Shown here: piece by piece, positions 1 to 8,412 of the stretch
Layout of the letters: every line of letters begins with the position of its first letter
Position numbering within the stretch: the stretch's first letter is position 1
Source of the DNA: an uncultured Clostridia bacterium
Lineage (GTDB): Bacteria; Bacillota; Clostridia; Christensenellales; CAG-917
NCBI GenBank assembly: GCA_934254835.1
Contig: CAKQMI010000008.1
Location: 1-48,801 of the forward strand
Reading direction: 5' to 3'
Length of the DNA stretch: 48,801 nucleotides
Program-made: the position numbers and the translations under genes
Notes under the pieces: model-generated
What the model saw: only the letters and a program-made list of their open reading frames with translations
Told to the model about the DNA's origin: nothing
Databases searched by the model: none

Positions 1-37
1 TTTCGACTTCCGCGGGCTTTGCCATATAAGTTTTCAT
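1..37 (-). CDS. rplM: 50S ribosomal protein L13, N-terminal fragment cut by window edge
   Basis: Only the first 12 codons are in the window. They read MKTYMAKPAEVE, the usual opening of bacterial L13. The ATG is at 35-37 on the minus strand and is preceded by a strong ribosome-binding site (TAGGAGGT, 48-55). L13 is an early-assembling 50S protein that binds 23S rRNA. Its position directly downstream of truA and the ecf genes is the conserved Firmicutes order, normally followed by rpsI, which would lie outside the window. It has its own promoter in the truA-rplM gap. Identification rests on the N-terminal match together with synteny. Confidence 0.9.
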   Translation of the reverse strand, partial: MKTYMAKPAEVE

Positions 38-142
38 AATGGTAAAGACCTCCTAACAATTAAAATGTAAGCGTTTGGGCGTACAAAAAATTACAAGGGG
101 CTAACTTTATAACCAATGTACAATCCTAAATTTGACTTATAT

Positions 143-171
143 ATAATATCCAAGAAAAAAAACGTTGTCAA
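143..171 (-). promoter_or_regulatory. SigA-type promoter of rplM
   Basis: On the minus strand, -35 TTGACA (166-171) and -10 TATTAT (143-148) are separated by 17 bp. Transcription would start near 136, giving a leader of about 100 nt before rplM. Ribosomal-protein operons often carry autoregulatory leaders, and an L13 leader is known in Firmicutes. I could not confirm such a fold here. Confidence 0.8.
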
Positions 172-238
172 GCATAAAACGCCGTTTTTCACGCCGAAAG
201 ATTGAATATCGGGCGAAATTTCGTTTTTTTCTTGTTTT

Positions 239-976
239 TTATCGATATTTTACCGAAAAAAGTGTCAGACCTTTGGCGGGGAGCGTTTTCCCGGCGCGCG
301 TCCTGTCGCCCGACTTTATGATGTCCGCGACCTCGTCCGCCCGAATTTTGCCTTTGCCGACGTCAACGAGCGTGCCCGCGATTATCCGCACCATATTGTA
401 CAAAAAGCCGTTGCCCGTCACTTTTATCTCGACGTCCTCGCCGTTTTTTATTATTTCGACCTTTTCGACCGTCCTGACGGTGTCCTTGACACTGCTTCCC
501 GACGCCTCGAAACACCGAAAATCGTGAGTGCCCTCGATATGGCGCGACGCCCTTTCCATTTCGGCAAAATCAAGGGGTACACACACGTTTTCCGCCGTGG
601 CGTTCTTCAAAGGATTGAGATGCGGTGAAAGATAAAGCCTGTAAACATAGGTCTTTTCCTTTGCCATAAATCTAGCGTGGAAGTCGCTTTCCGCTTCCTC
701 GCAACTCAAAACCCTGACGTCCTCGGGGAGCATCGTGTTTATTGCAAACGGAATTTTCTCGGCGGGGATAGAAGTGTCGGCGTCGAAGTGGGCGACTTGT
801 CCCAAAGCATGCACGCCGGCGTCCGTCCTGCCACTGCCCGTGACGGCGGTTTTGTGCCCGAACAACTTTGAAAACGCGTCTTCCAACACGCTTTGTACGC
901 TCACGCCGTTTTTTTGCGTCTGCCAACCGCAGTAGTTTGTCCCGAGATACGACACGGTGATTTTGTACCGCTTCAT
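239..976 (-). CDS. truA: tRNA pseudouridine(38-40) synthase TruA
   Basis: Converts uridines 38, 39 and 40 of the tRNA anticodon stem-loop to pseudouridine. The 245-aa length is typical. The catalytic loop GSGRTDAGVHA contains the nucleophile Asp52, and the C-terminal half has the conserved FLYNMVRII segment and a GKTLPAKGLTL end. The start codon overlaps the ecfT stop by one base (TGATG), so it is translationally coupled as the last gene of the ecfA1-ecfA2-ecfT-truA operon. No terminator follows in the 200 bp before rplM, which has its own promoter. Motif and synteny agree, so the call is firm. Confidence 0.97.
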   Translation of the reverse strand: MKRYKITVSYLGTNYCGWQTQKNGVSVQSVLEDAFSKLFGHKTAVTGSGRTDAGVHALGQVAHFDADTSIPAEKIPFAINTMLPEDVRVLSCEEAESDFHARFMAKEKTYVYRLYLSPHLNPLKNATAENVCVPLDFAEMERASRHIEGTHDFRCFEASGSSVKDTVRTVEKVEIIKNGEDVEIKVTGNGFLYNMVRIIAGTLVDVGKGKIRADEVADIIKSGDRTRAGKTLPAKGLTLFSVKYR

Positions 977-1788
977 CAGAACAGTCCCCCGAAAACGTAC
1001 TTGTCTACGATGATGAGTGCCAAATATCCGCCGACAACAATTATGCCGACGATATCCGAAAGTTTGATTTTTTGAACCTTGTATTTCGTGCGGTTTTCGG
1101 TGGCGTTATAGCACCTTGCGTCCAGTGCGAAAGCCAACTCGTCCGCGCGTCTGAACGCATTGACAAACAGCGGAATAAGGACGGGGAGCAACGCCTTTGC
1201 GCGTTGATGCAAATGCCCCGTATCGAAAGTCGCGCCCCTTGCCTTTTGCGCGTTCATAATCTTTTGCGTTTCTTCCATAAGGGTTGGGATAAACCTCAAC
1301 GCAATCGACATGATAACCGCGATATCGTGCACGGGAACTTTGATGTATTTCAGCGGTGACATAAGACTTTCCAGCCCGTCCGTAAGTTCGGTGGGCGTGG
1401 TGGTCAAAGTCAAGAAAGTTGTGCCGACAACTAAAAAAGTGAGCCTTAAAGCCATCATTATGGCATAGTTAAGTCCGTAATCGGTAATTTTGAATATCCA
1501 CCAGGACGCAATGATTTGTCCTTCTTTGACGAAAAATAAGTTGAGCAGTGCGGTGATGACAAGTATCATCGTTATGCGTCGCACCGACTTCAAAATCTTT
1601 GTGATGGGCACCTTGGAAACAAGCGAAAACGCCAAAATAACTATGAGCGTGACGGCGTATCCGAAGTAACTTGTGATGAAAAATATCGTAACGATATACA
1701 TTATCATCAGCAAGATTTTCACACGGGCGTCCATGCGGTGCACGACGGAGTCGGAGGGATAATATTGTCCGAAAGTCAAGTCTTTCAT
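976..1788 (-). CDS. ecfT: Energy-coupling factor transporter transmembrane protein EcfT
   Basis: Membrane scaffold of group II ECF transporters. It joins the two ATPases EcfA1 and EcfA2 to interchangeable vitamin-binding S components and passes on the ATP-driven movement. The 270-aa protein has several hydrophobic segments in the N-terminal half (about 24-45, 65-90, 105-125), one at the C-terminus (about 245-265), and the cytoplasmic coupling helices. The coupling motifs are visible as ARG (in NAQKARGATF) and ARC (in ALDARCYN); ARC in the second motif is also usual in Bacillus. Overlap with ecfA2 is 4 bp (ATGA). No S-component gene is next to it, as expected for a shared housekeeping module. 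Confidence 0.95.
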   Translation of the reverse strand: MKDLTFGQYYPSDSVVHRMDARVKILLMIMYIVTIFFITSYFGYAVTLIVILAFSLVSKVPITKILKSVRRITMILVITALLNLFFVKEGQIIASWWIFKITDYGLNYAIMMALRLTFLVVGTTFLTLTTTPTELTDGLESLMSPLKYIKVPVHDIAVIMSIALRFIPTLMEETQKIMNAQKARGATFDTGHLHQRAKALLPVLIPLFVNAFRRADELAFALDARCYNATENRTKYKVQKIKLSDIVGIIVVGGYLALIIVDKYVFGGLF

Positions 1789-2636
1789 TTGCCCTCCTTT
1801 GCCCTGACGACGGCTTCGATAAAGTCGTCCGCGGTGACGATATCGTCGCCGAGATTTACCCCGCGTTCTTTTAAGGCGTTGTTAAGTTTTACGGCGGTGG
1901 GGACGTCCAGTCCGATTTCCACCAACTCGTCGGGTTTTTTGAAAAGTTCCTTGGGGGTGCCGAAAAAGCGCAGTTTTCCGTGCTCCAACACGGCGATTTT
2001 GTTGGCAACCGCGCTGACCTCATCCATGTTGTGCGACACCATAATTATGGTTTTGACCGTGGTTTCTTTGAGGCGCGCGATAAGATCGAACATTTCGATG
2101 CGCCCGACGGGATCAAGCCCCGCCGTCGGCTCGTCCAAAACGAGGATGCTCGGACGCATTGCAATGACGCCCGCTATGGCGACACGGCGTTTTTGTCCGC
2201 CCGAAAGCTCGAACGGGGAGCGTTCCTTGACCTCGTCATAGTCAAGACCGACCGTTTCGATTGCCTCTTTGACTCGCTCGGCGATTTCGTCCTTTTTCAG
2301 CCCCAGATTTTTGGGACCGAACGACACGTCTTTTTCGACCGTTTCGTCGAAAAGCTGATATTCGGGATATTGAAAAACCATGCCGACTTTGGCACGAAGT
2401 TGCTTCAAATCGGGCTTGTGATGAAGTTCGATTCCGTCAACGGTGATTTTGCCCGACGTGATTTTGATAAGCCCGTTCAGGTGCTGTATGAAAGTCGATT
2501 TTCCGCTTCCCGTCGCGCCGATGACGCCCAAGAAGTCGCCGTCCTCGACGGTGAAAGAAATATCGTCCAAAGCCTTGTGTTCAAACGGGGTTTTCGGCGA
2601 ATAGACGTATGACAGATTTTCAATGATTATCGACAT
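1785..2636 (-). CDS. ecfA2: Energy-coupling factor transporter ATPase EcfA2
   Basis: ABC-type ATPase that powers vitamin uptake by the ECF transporter, working as a heterodimer with EcfA1 at the cytoplasmic face. Visible motifs are Walker A GATGSGKST (residues 40-48), Q-loop VFQYPEYQLF (about 88-97), signature LSGGQ (144-148), Walker B ILVLDE with catalytic Glu169, and switch His in VSHNMDEV. The 283-aa length is normal. The FQYPEYQLF segment and second position in the operon favour A2 over A1. The start overlaps the ecfA1 end by 10 bp. Confidence 0.95.
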   Translation of the reverse strand: MSIIIENLSYVYSPKTPFEHKALDDISFTVEDGDFLGVIGATGSGKSTFIQHLNGLIKITSGKITVDGIELHHKPDLKQLRAKVGMVFQYPEYQLFDETVEKDVSFGPKNLGLKKDEIAERVKEAIETVGLDYDEVKERSPFELSGGQKRRVAIAGVIAMRPSILVLDEPTAGLDPVGRIEMFDLIARLKETTVKTIIMVSHNMDEVSAVANKIAVLEHGKLRFFGTPKELFKKPDELVEIGLDVPTAVKLNNALKERGVNLGDDIVTADDFIEAVVRAKEGK

Positions 2637-3451
2637 ATCGCATCGATAAGGTCAACCGCGTGCAAGACGTCGGTTTCGCCTATCGCCCCCCTTTCTTTCA
2701 GTTTAGCGTAAATTTGGTTTATGAGCGGAAGAGTGAGTTTATATTCCGAAACGTCACGCTTAAACAGTTCTTTGGGCGTATCTTCAAAAACTTTCAGCCC
2801 GTCTTTCATCACGATGACGCGGTCACAATCGACGATTTCGTCCATGTGGTGGGTGATGTGCACGACGGTAATTCCTTCTTCCTTGTTCAGTTTTTTGACG
2901 ACGCTCATAACGTCGCGACGACCGACGGGATCGAGCATCGAGGTGGACTCGTCCAACACGATAACGCGCGGTTTCATCGCCAAAATTCCCGCAATCGCGA
3001 TGCGCTGTTTTTGCCCACCGCTCATATTGTGCGGAGTGGCGTGGCGATATTCCAGCATATTTACGGCGGTCAGTGCGTCGGTGATACGACGCCCGATTTC
3101 TTCACGCGGGACGCCCAAGTTTTCAGGACCGAAAGCGACGTCGTCCTCGACGATACTTGCGACCATTTGGTTGTCGGGATTTTGGAAAACCACGCCGACG
3201 TTTTTCCTGATTTCGTAAATGCTTTTGTCGTCTTTTGTATTGTGACCGTACACGAAAACGTCGCCCGAGCGCGGTAAAAGCAACCCGTTCAGGTGCTTTG
3301 CAAGTGTGGATTTTCCACTGCCGTTTGCGCCGACCAAAGCCAAAAACTCCCCTTCGTTGACCGAAAAGGAGACGTTTTTCAGCGCGTGGACGGGTTTGGC
3401 GTCGTACGATTTATATTGATAACTTACGTTTTCGACTTTAATGATTTCCAT
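2627..3451 (-). CDS. ecfA1: Energy-coupling factor transporter ATPase EcfA1
   Basis: Partner ATPase of EcfA2 in the ECF vitamin/micronutrient transporter. Motifs are Walker A GANGSGKST (41-49), Q-loop VFQNPDNQMV (88-97), signature MSGGQ (143-147), Walker B VIVLDE with Glu168, and the DESTSMLDP stretch characteristic of EcfA1. The His switch is in ITHHMDEI. It is the first gene of the operon, with GAGG four bases before the ATG and its own promoter. The 274-aa length is typical. Confidence 0.95.
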   Translation of the reverse strand: MEIIKVENVSYQYKSYDAKPVHALKNVSFSVNEGEFLALVGANGSGKSTLAKHLNGLLLPRSGDVFVYGHNTKDDKSIYEIRKNVGVVFQNPDNQMVASIVEDDVAFGPENLGVPREEIGRRITDALTAVNMLEYRHATPHNMSGGQKQRIAIAGILAMKPRVIVLDESTSMLDPVGRRDVMSVVKKLNKEEGITVVHITHHMDEIVDCDRVIVMKDGLKVFEDTPKELFKRDVSEYKLTLPLINQIYAKLKERGAIGETDVLHAVDLIDAICR

Positions 3452-3469
3452 AAAACCTCAATCGGAAAT

Positions 3470-3498
3470 ATTGTAGCATAATCAAAAGATTTTGGCAA
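3470..3498 (-). promoter_or_regulatory. Promoter of the ecfA1-ecfA2-ecfT-truA operon
   Basis: On the minus strand, -35 TTGCCA (3493-3498), a 17-bp spacer ending in TGC (extended -10) and -10 TACAAT (3470-3475). The predicted start lies about 12 nt before the ecfA1 ATG, with the ribosome-binding site GAGG between them. Confidence 0.75.
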
Positions 3499-3544
3499 AG
3501 GTATTGAGAGGGTAAATCCATACAAAATAAATATTGCCCCCGCA

Positions 3545-3681
3545 CCAATCGAAAACACCGCAAACCTTGCCAAACAGCCGTGCTTTCTCGCTTTTTGCAA
3601 AATGCTCGCTTTCGATACTTGTTCCAACCGAAACCACTGCAACAAGTCGTTTCGTAAATCTTGCATTGTTTTTGTCTCGAC
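3545..3681. repeat. Decayed second copy of the intergenic hairpin repeat
   Basis: This stretch abuts the clear repeat copy at 3683-3843. Part of it (AAAACACCG, then CTTTTTGCAAAATGCTCGCTT) resembles the reverse complement of that copy. Its right end, ATTGTTTTTGTCTCGAC (3665-3681), repeats the right end of the neighbour (3827-3843). I read it as an older inverted copy of the same family. With the neighbouring copy it accounts for most of the 500-bp gap between ecfA1 and nifJ. Confidence 0.4.
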
Positions 3682-3682
3682 T

Positions 3683-3843
3683 GCCAAGGCAAGAATAGTG
3701 CGGATAAAGCCAAAATGCCGAGATTTTCGATGATTTTTGACAAAGGCGAGTGCAGTTGTACTTTTTGTACAACAAGCGAGCATTTGTCAAAAAGCGCGTA
3801 AAGACCGGTGTTTTGGAAAAATTCACATTGTTTTTGTCTCGAC
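3683..3843. repeat. Intergenic hairpin repeat (MITE-like), copy 1
   Basis: A 161-bp element bounded by imperfect 23-bp terminal inverted repeats (3683-3705 and 3821-3843; 15 of 23 positions match and all 8 differences are transitions). The core is a near-complete palindrome, 3734-3793: outer arms TTTTTGACAAA/TTTGTCAAAAA and inner arms GTTGTAC (3755-3761)/GTACAAC (3767-3773) around TTTTT. The segment TCGATGATTTTTG to the left and the inner hairpin recur at 27.3 and 40.0 kb. There is no coding capacity; minus-strand open frames across it follow the repeat. Confidence 0.7.
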
Positions 3844-3858
3844 ACAACTTAAATACGG

Positions 3859-3887
3859 TTGACAATCTCAATTCTAAAACTTATAAT
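3859..3887 (+). promoter_or_regulatory. Consensus SigA promoter of nifJ
   Basis: Perfect -35 TTGACA (3859-3864), 17-bp spacer, perfect -10 TATAAT (3882-3887). The start would be near 3894, leaving a 60-nt leader with GGAGG before the ATG. A fully consensus promoter fits very high expression of this central catabolic enzyme. It lies just outside the right end of repeat copy 1. Confidence 0.88.
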
Positions 3888-3953
3888 TACGCTTGCATAA
3901 TGTTTATTTATTATAATTGATAAAATTTATACGATATACAAACGGAGGTTCAA

Positions 3954-6900
3954 ATGAGTACAAAAATGACCATTGACGGTAACACCGCGGCCGCTCACGT
4001 CGCTTACGCATTAAGCGAAGTTGCCGCAATCTATCCCATCACGCCGTCCTCGCCTATGGCTGAAAACGCCGACGAGTGGGCAACTGCGGACAGAAGAAAC
4101 ATTTTCGGTCAAAAACTTCGCATCGCCGAGATGCAATCCGAGGCAGGCGCAGCGGGCGCAGTGCACGGCAGTCTTTCGGCAGGCGCGCTGACCACCACCT
4201 TCACGGCAAGCCAAGGCTTACTGTTGATGATTCCCAACATGTACAAAATCGCCGGCGAATTATTGCCCTCGGTTTTCCACGTAAGCGCGCGCGCACTTGC
4301 ATATCACGCGCTCAACATTTTCGGCGACCACAGCGACGTTATGGCGTGCCGTCAGACGGGCTTTGCAATGCTCGCCAGCTGTAGTGTACAAGAGGTCATG
4401 GACTTGTCCCTTGTCGCACACCTTGCAACTCTTCGCGCAAGCGTACCTTTCCTGCACTTCTTTGACGGATTCCGCACTTCGCACGAGGTGTCGAAAATCG
4501 ACGTCATCGACTATGAGGACATCAAGAAAGTCGTCGATATGCAAGATATCGAAAACTTCAAAAAACGCGCTCTGAACCCCGAGCATCCGCAACTTAACGG
4601 CACCGCGCAAAACCCCGACATTTACTTCCAAGGTCGCGAAGCCGGCAACAAATACTACGACGCCGTCCCCGAAATCGTTGAAGAAATGATGAAAAAGGTG
4701 GAAGGCATCACCGGCAGAAAATACAACCTGTTCGATTACTACGGCGCAAAAGACGCCGAAAAGGTCATCGTCATTATGGGCAGTGGCGCAGAAGCCGCCG
4801 AGGAAACCGTTGATTACCTCAACGCAAAAGGACAAAAAGTCGGTCTTATCAAAGTTCGTCTTTACCGTCCGTTCCGCGCCGACAAACTTGTCGCCGTACT
4901 CCCCAAAACCTGCAAATTCGTCTCCGTCATGGACAGAACCAAAGAAAGCGGAAGCCTTGGCGAGCCTTTATACCTTGACGTTGTCGCGGCACTTGCCGAA
5001 CAAGGCGTCACCGGCGTAAAAGTTTTGGGCGGTCGCTACGGCTTGGGTAGCAAGGAATTCAACCCCTCGATGATCAACGCCATTTACGAAAACATGGGCG
5101 GAGAAAATAAAAACCACTTCACAGTCGGCATCAACGACGACGTGACGCACTCGTCACTGAAAGTTGTGGAAAAAATCGACGCTTCTCCGAAGGACGCAAT
5201 CCGTTGCAAGTTCTATGGCTTAGGCTCAGACGGCACCGTCGGAAGCAACAAAAACAGCATCAAAATCATCGGTAACTACACCGAAAAATATGCTCAGGCT
5301 TACTTTGCATACGACAGCAAAAAGTCGGGCGGTCTTACGGTATCGCACCTGCGTTTCGGCGACACCCCCATCAAATCGTCCTACCTCATCGACACGGCGG
5401 ATTTCGTGGCTTGCCACAACCCCTCCTACGTCACGAAGTACGATATGCTCAGCGACCTCAAAGACGGCGGAACTTTCCTTTTGAACAGCATTTGGAAGCC
5501 CGAAGAAATGGACGCTATGCTCCCCGCCGAAATGAAACGTATGATCGCAAGAAAACACATCAAATTCTATACGATCGACGCAATCGATATCGTCACCAAA
5601 ATCGGTCTTGGCAACCGCATCAGCACCACGATGCAATCGGCGTTCTTCTATCTCGCAGGCGTTATGCCCTATGAAGAAGCCAACAAGCACATGAAAGAAT
5701 TCGTCATCAAGTCGTTCAGCAAGAAAGGCGAAGCGGTCGTCAACATGAACTTTGCGGCAATCGACGACGCGATTTCGGGACTTGTCGAGGTCAAATATCC
5801 CGACAGCTGGAAAGACGCAACCACCGGCGCCGAGGTCAAACCCGTCACCGACGACGCATACTACAAAGCGTTTGTCGAGCCGATGCTCGCGCAAAAGGGC
5901 GACAGCCTCCCCGTTTCCGAAATCGAAGCGGACGGTCACGTTCCCACCGCAACGACTCGCTTTGAAAAACGCGGTGTCGCAGTCAACGTCCCCGCTTGGA
6001 TCAGCGAAAACTGCATACAGTGCAACCAGTGCGCGTTCGTATGCCCGCACGCGGCAATCCGTCCCGTCTTGCAACCCGCCGACGTCCTCAAAGACGCTCC
6101 CGACACTTTCACCACGAAAGACGCAACGGGCTTCAACGGCTTCAAGTATAGAATGCAAGTGTCCGCTCTCGACTGCACGGGTTGCGGAAGCTGTGCAAAC
6201 GTTTGCCCCGCAAAGGTAAAAGCACTCAAGATGATCCCCCTCGAGGATTCCTTGAAAAACGGCGAGGAACAAAACTGGAATTACTTTGTCGACCTCCCCG
6301 ACACCACCGCCGACTTCAACGTCAACACCGTCAAAGGCAGTCAGTTCAAACAGCCTTTGTTCGAGTTCTCGGGCGCATGCGCAGGCTGTGGCGAGACTCC
6401 TTATATCAAGGTCATCACCCAACTTTTCGGCGACAGAATGATCATCGCAAACGCAACGGGTTGCTCGTCAATCTACGGCGGAAGCGCACCTACCTGCCCG
6501 TACTCCAAAAACAAGAAAGGTCACGGTCCCGCTTGGTCGAACAGCTTGTTTGAAGACAACGCGGAATTCGGCTACGGCATCAACCTCGCTTATAGATACA
6601 GACGTATCGAGTTGAAAGACATCGTCTCGAAACTTGCAAACGTCATGGGCGAAAACTCCGACTGCAAAGAGGCTTGCGACAACTGGATTAACAACGTCAA
6701 CGACGCCGAAGGAAGCAAGCGCACCGCTCAGGAACTCTTAAGAGCCATCAAATCGGCAAAAGGCGAAAACGCCGAAGCGGACGTTCTCATCGACGAAATT
6801 TTGAAACGCGAAGATTGCCTCGTCAAGAAATCCGTGTGGATTTTCGGCGGTGACGGCTGGGCGTACGATATCGGTTACGGCGGACTCGACCACGTTATCG

Positions 6901-7475
6901 CTTCGGGCGAAGACGTCAATATCCTCGTCCTCGACACCGAGGTTTACAGCAACACCGGCGGACAAGCAAGTAAAGCAACCCCCACGGGTTCGGTCGCAAA
7001 ATTCGCCGCGGGCGGAAAACTCACAAAGAAAAAAGACTTGGGCAAAATCGCTATGTCTTATGAATACGTTTACGTCGCAGAATGCTCGATGGGCGCGGAC
7101 AAGGCGCAATTCGTCAAGGCAATCTCCGAGGCGGAAGCTTACCACGGTCCTTCTCTCATCATTTGCTACGCTCCGTGCATCAACCACGGCATCAATATGA
7201 GCAAGTCGCAAAACGAGGAAAAACTTGCGGTTGAAAGCGGATATTGGCAACTCTATCGCTACAACCCCTCGCTCACCGAAAAAGGACAAAACCCGTTCAT
7301 TCTCGACAGCAAAAAACCCACCGGCGATTACCAAGCGTTCCTTATGGGTGAAAACCGCTATGCACAACTTGCAAAAGCAAAACCCGAAATCGCAAAGGAA
7401 CTCTTCGCAAGGAACGAGAAAGAAGCCCGCATCCGCTACGAAGAATACAACGCAATGGCAAACAAACACGAATAA
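3954..7475 (+). CDS. nifJ: Pyruvate:ferredoxin (flavodoxin) oxidoreductase, single-chain
   Basis: Oxidatively decarboxylates pyruvate with CoA to acetyl-CoA and CO2, reducing ferredoxin; the main pyruvate-using step in anaerobic Clostridia. The 1173-aa length is that of homodimeric PFOR. Domain I has the YPITPSSPMAE motif (27-37). Two 4Fe-4S ferredoxin motifs follow, CIQCNQCAFVCP (about 684) and CTGCGSCANVCP (about 739). The third-cluster/TPP domain opens with CAGCGETPY (about 809), and the TPP/Mg site GDGWAYDIGYGGLDH (about 965) is followed by the NTGGQASKATP stretch. The start follows CGGAGG with normal spacing. It is a single-gene transcript with its own promoter and terminator. All cluster-binding motifs are intact. 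Confidence 0.98.
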   Translation: MSTKMTIDGNTAAAHVAYALSEVAAIYPITPSSPMAENADEWATADRRNIFGQKLRIAEMQSEAGAAGAVHGSLSAGALTTTFTASQGLLLMIPNMYKIAGELLPSVFHVSARALAYHALNIFGDHSDVMACRQTGFAMLASCSVQEVMDLSLVAHLATLRASVPFLHFFDGFRTSHEVSKIDVIDYEDIKKVVDMQDIENFKKRALNPEHPQLNGTAQNPDIYFQGREAGNKYYDAVPEIVEEMMKKVEGITGRKYNLFDYYGAKDAEKVIVIMGSGAEAAEETVDYLNAKGQKVGLIKVRLYRPFRADKLVAVLPKTCKFVSVMDRTKESGSLGEPLYLDVVAALAEQGVTGVKVLGGRYGLGSKEFNPSMINAIYENMGGENKNHFTVGINDDVTHSSLKVVEKIDASPKDAIRCKFYGLGSDGTVGSNKNSIKIIGNYTEKYAQAYFAYDSKKSGGLTVSHLRFGDTPIKSSYLIDTADFVACHNPSYVTKYDMLSDLKDGGTFLLNSIWKPEEMDAMLPAEMKRMIARKHIKFYTIDAIDIVTKIGLGNRISTTMQSAFFYLAGVMPYEEANKHMKEFVIKSFSKKGEAVVNMNFAAIDDAISGLVEVKYPDSWKDATTGAEVKPVTDDAYYKAFVEPMLAQKGDSLPVSEIEADGHVPTATTRFEKRGVAVNVPAWISENCIQCNQCAFVCPHAAIRPVLQPADVLKDAPDTFTTKDATGFNGFKYRMQVSALDCTGCGSCANVCPAKVKALKMIPLEDSLKNGEEQNWNYFVDLPDTTADFNVNTVKGSQFKQPLFEFSGACAGCGETPYIKVITQLFGDRMIIANATGCSSIYGGSAPTCPYSKNKKGHGPAWSNSLFEDNAEFGYGINLAYRYRRIELKDIVSKLANVMGENSDCKEACDNWINNVNDAEGSKRTAQELLRAIKSAKGENAEADVLIDEILKREDCLVKKSVWIFGGDGWAYDIGYGGLDHVIASGEDVNILVLDTEVYSNTGGQASKATPTGSVAKFAAGGKLTKKKDLGKIAMSYEYVYVAECSMGADKAQFVKAISEAEAYHGPSLIICYAPCINHGINMSKSQNEEKLAVESGYWQLYRYNPSLTEKGQNPFILDSKKPTGDYQAFLMGENRYAQLAKAKPEIAKELFARNEKEARIRYEEYNAMANKHE

Positions 7476-7492
7476 TATTCGTTTGAACCGAC

Positions 7493-7522
7493 AAAAAGCC
7501 CTCGCAGTCGCGAGGGCTTTTT
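7493..7522 (+). terminator. Rho-independent terminator of nifJ
   Basis: Stem GCCCTCGC (7498-7505) / GCGAGGGC (7510-7517), loop AGTC, followed by TTTTT. Confidence 0.92.
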
Positions 7523-7550
7523 ATATGCTTGAAAACTTGCTTATATATGA

Positions 7551-7577
7551 GAAACGCCACTTTATCGTGGCGTTTTT
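7551..7577. terminator. Second hairpin between nifJ and the convergent kinase gene, probably bidirectional terminator
   Basis: Stem AAACGCCAC/GTGGCGTTT with loop TTTATC and a short T run on the plus strand. It lies 7 bp beyond the stop of the minus-strand kinase gene, so it can stop transcription arriving from that side. Confidence 0.65.
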
Positions 7578-7583
7578 GTCGTT

Positions 7584-8411
7584 TTATCTGACTCTTATGT
7601 GAGTTGCGGGGACTTTTTCGTCCAGAATATCGCGTATCGAATACTTGCTGTTGGCAATGATGACTTCGGCTCCCTTTTCGACGGGGGCTTTGATATATTC
7701 AAGCTTTGCACCCGCGCCGTTTGCGCCCTTTCTGGACGCGCCGTGACAGCACTTTTGATACTCGGCAATGTTTTTCAAAAGTTCCTCGGTATTCTTTCCG
7801 TTGATTTCCTTGACCAACGAATTTTTGTCTTTTATATCGGTGTAAATGCCGTCTACGCTTGTCATAATCAGCAGTCTTTTGGCATTGACTAAGCACGCGA
7901 TTTGGCTTGCCGTTTCGTCGTTATCGACGCACTCCACCGCGTTTTTATTTTGGTTCATCAACGCGCGGATTTCCATCTTGCGGTTTTCCTCATAGCACAC
8001 GGCGTCGTTGTAGTTGATGATGGGGATTGCGCCCTCTTCGGGACAGCGCAACAACACCTTTTTCAGATATTCGCGTTTTTGAGCGTCGTTGAAGTGTTGG
8101 TGTTCCACAAGAATTTGGCGCAGGCTGAAACGGCTGTCCACAAACTGACGATACCACCCCATAAGCACCGATTGTCCTTGTGCCGAGTAGTCGGTTTTGT
8201 TGTCCTCGTCACTGCCCGAAAGTTCCCGCCCGGTGCGCTTGATGAAGTCGAGCCTGCCGATTTCGGTCGCGCCCGACGTCACCCATATCATACCGGGGCG
8301 AAGTTCACGCGAGATACGCGCGATGGTCGAGTAATTTATGTCGCCGTACGCCTTGTCGATGAGCGCAACACTGCCCACTTTTCCGACAAGGTCAATGTCG
8401 AATTTTGTCAT
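7584..8411 (-). CDS. Amino acid kinase family protein, glutamate 5-kinase-like without PUA domain
   Basis: A 275-aa amino-acid-kinase fold. It shows KVGSVALID at the N-terminus, VTSGATEIG, an AQGQ segment, NYNDAV and VDNDETAS, MTSVDGIYTD and a C-terminal HGASRKGANGAGAKL loop. These correspond to the KxGSS, VSSGA, NENDxV, FGDNDxLSA, LLTDxDGLY and GTGGMxTKL motifs of ProB, the first enzyme of proline synthesis, but several are altered. The C-terminal PUA domain is missing and no proA is adjacent, so its substrate may not be glutamate. UMP-kinase-type members share the fold but fit less well. It follows its upstream partner by one base, with GGAGG inside the partner's end. Confidence 0.7.
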   Translation of the reverse strand: MTKFDIDLVGKVGSVALIDKAYGDINYSTIARISRELRPGMIWVTSGATEIGRLDFIKRTGRELSGSDEDNKTDYSAQGQSVLMGWYRQFVDSRFSLRQILVEHQHFNDAQKREYLKKVLLRCPEEGAIPIINYNDAVCYEENRKMEIRALMNQNKNAVECVDNDETASQIACLVNAKRLLIMTSVDGIYTDIKDKNSLVKEINGKNTEELLKNIAEYQKCCHGASRKGANGAGAKLEYIKAPVEKGAEVIIANSKYSIRDILDEKVPATHIRVR

Positions 8412-8412
8412 T

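Noticed and set aside
3438..3871. Three overlapping minus-strand frames of 119-135 aa between ecfA1 and nifJ
   Set aside because: They run through the palindromic repeats, lack ribosome-binding sites, and similar peptides appear wherever the repeat occurs, so the similarity is that of the repeat DNA.
5226..6422. 398-aa open frame on the minus strand inside nifJ
   Set aside because: Antisense shadow of a GC-rich, highly biased coding sequence; the sense frame carries intact PFOR motifs throughout.
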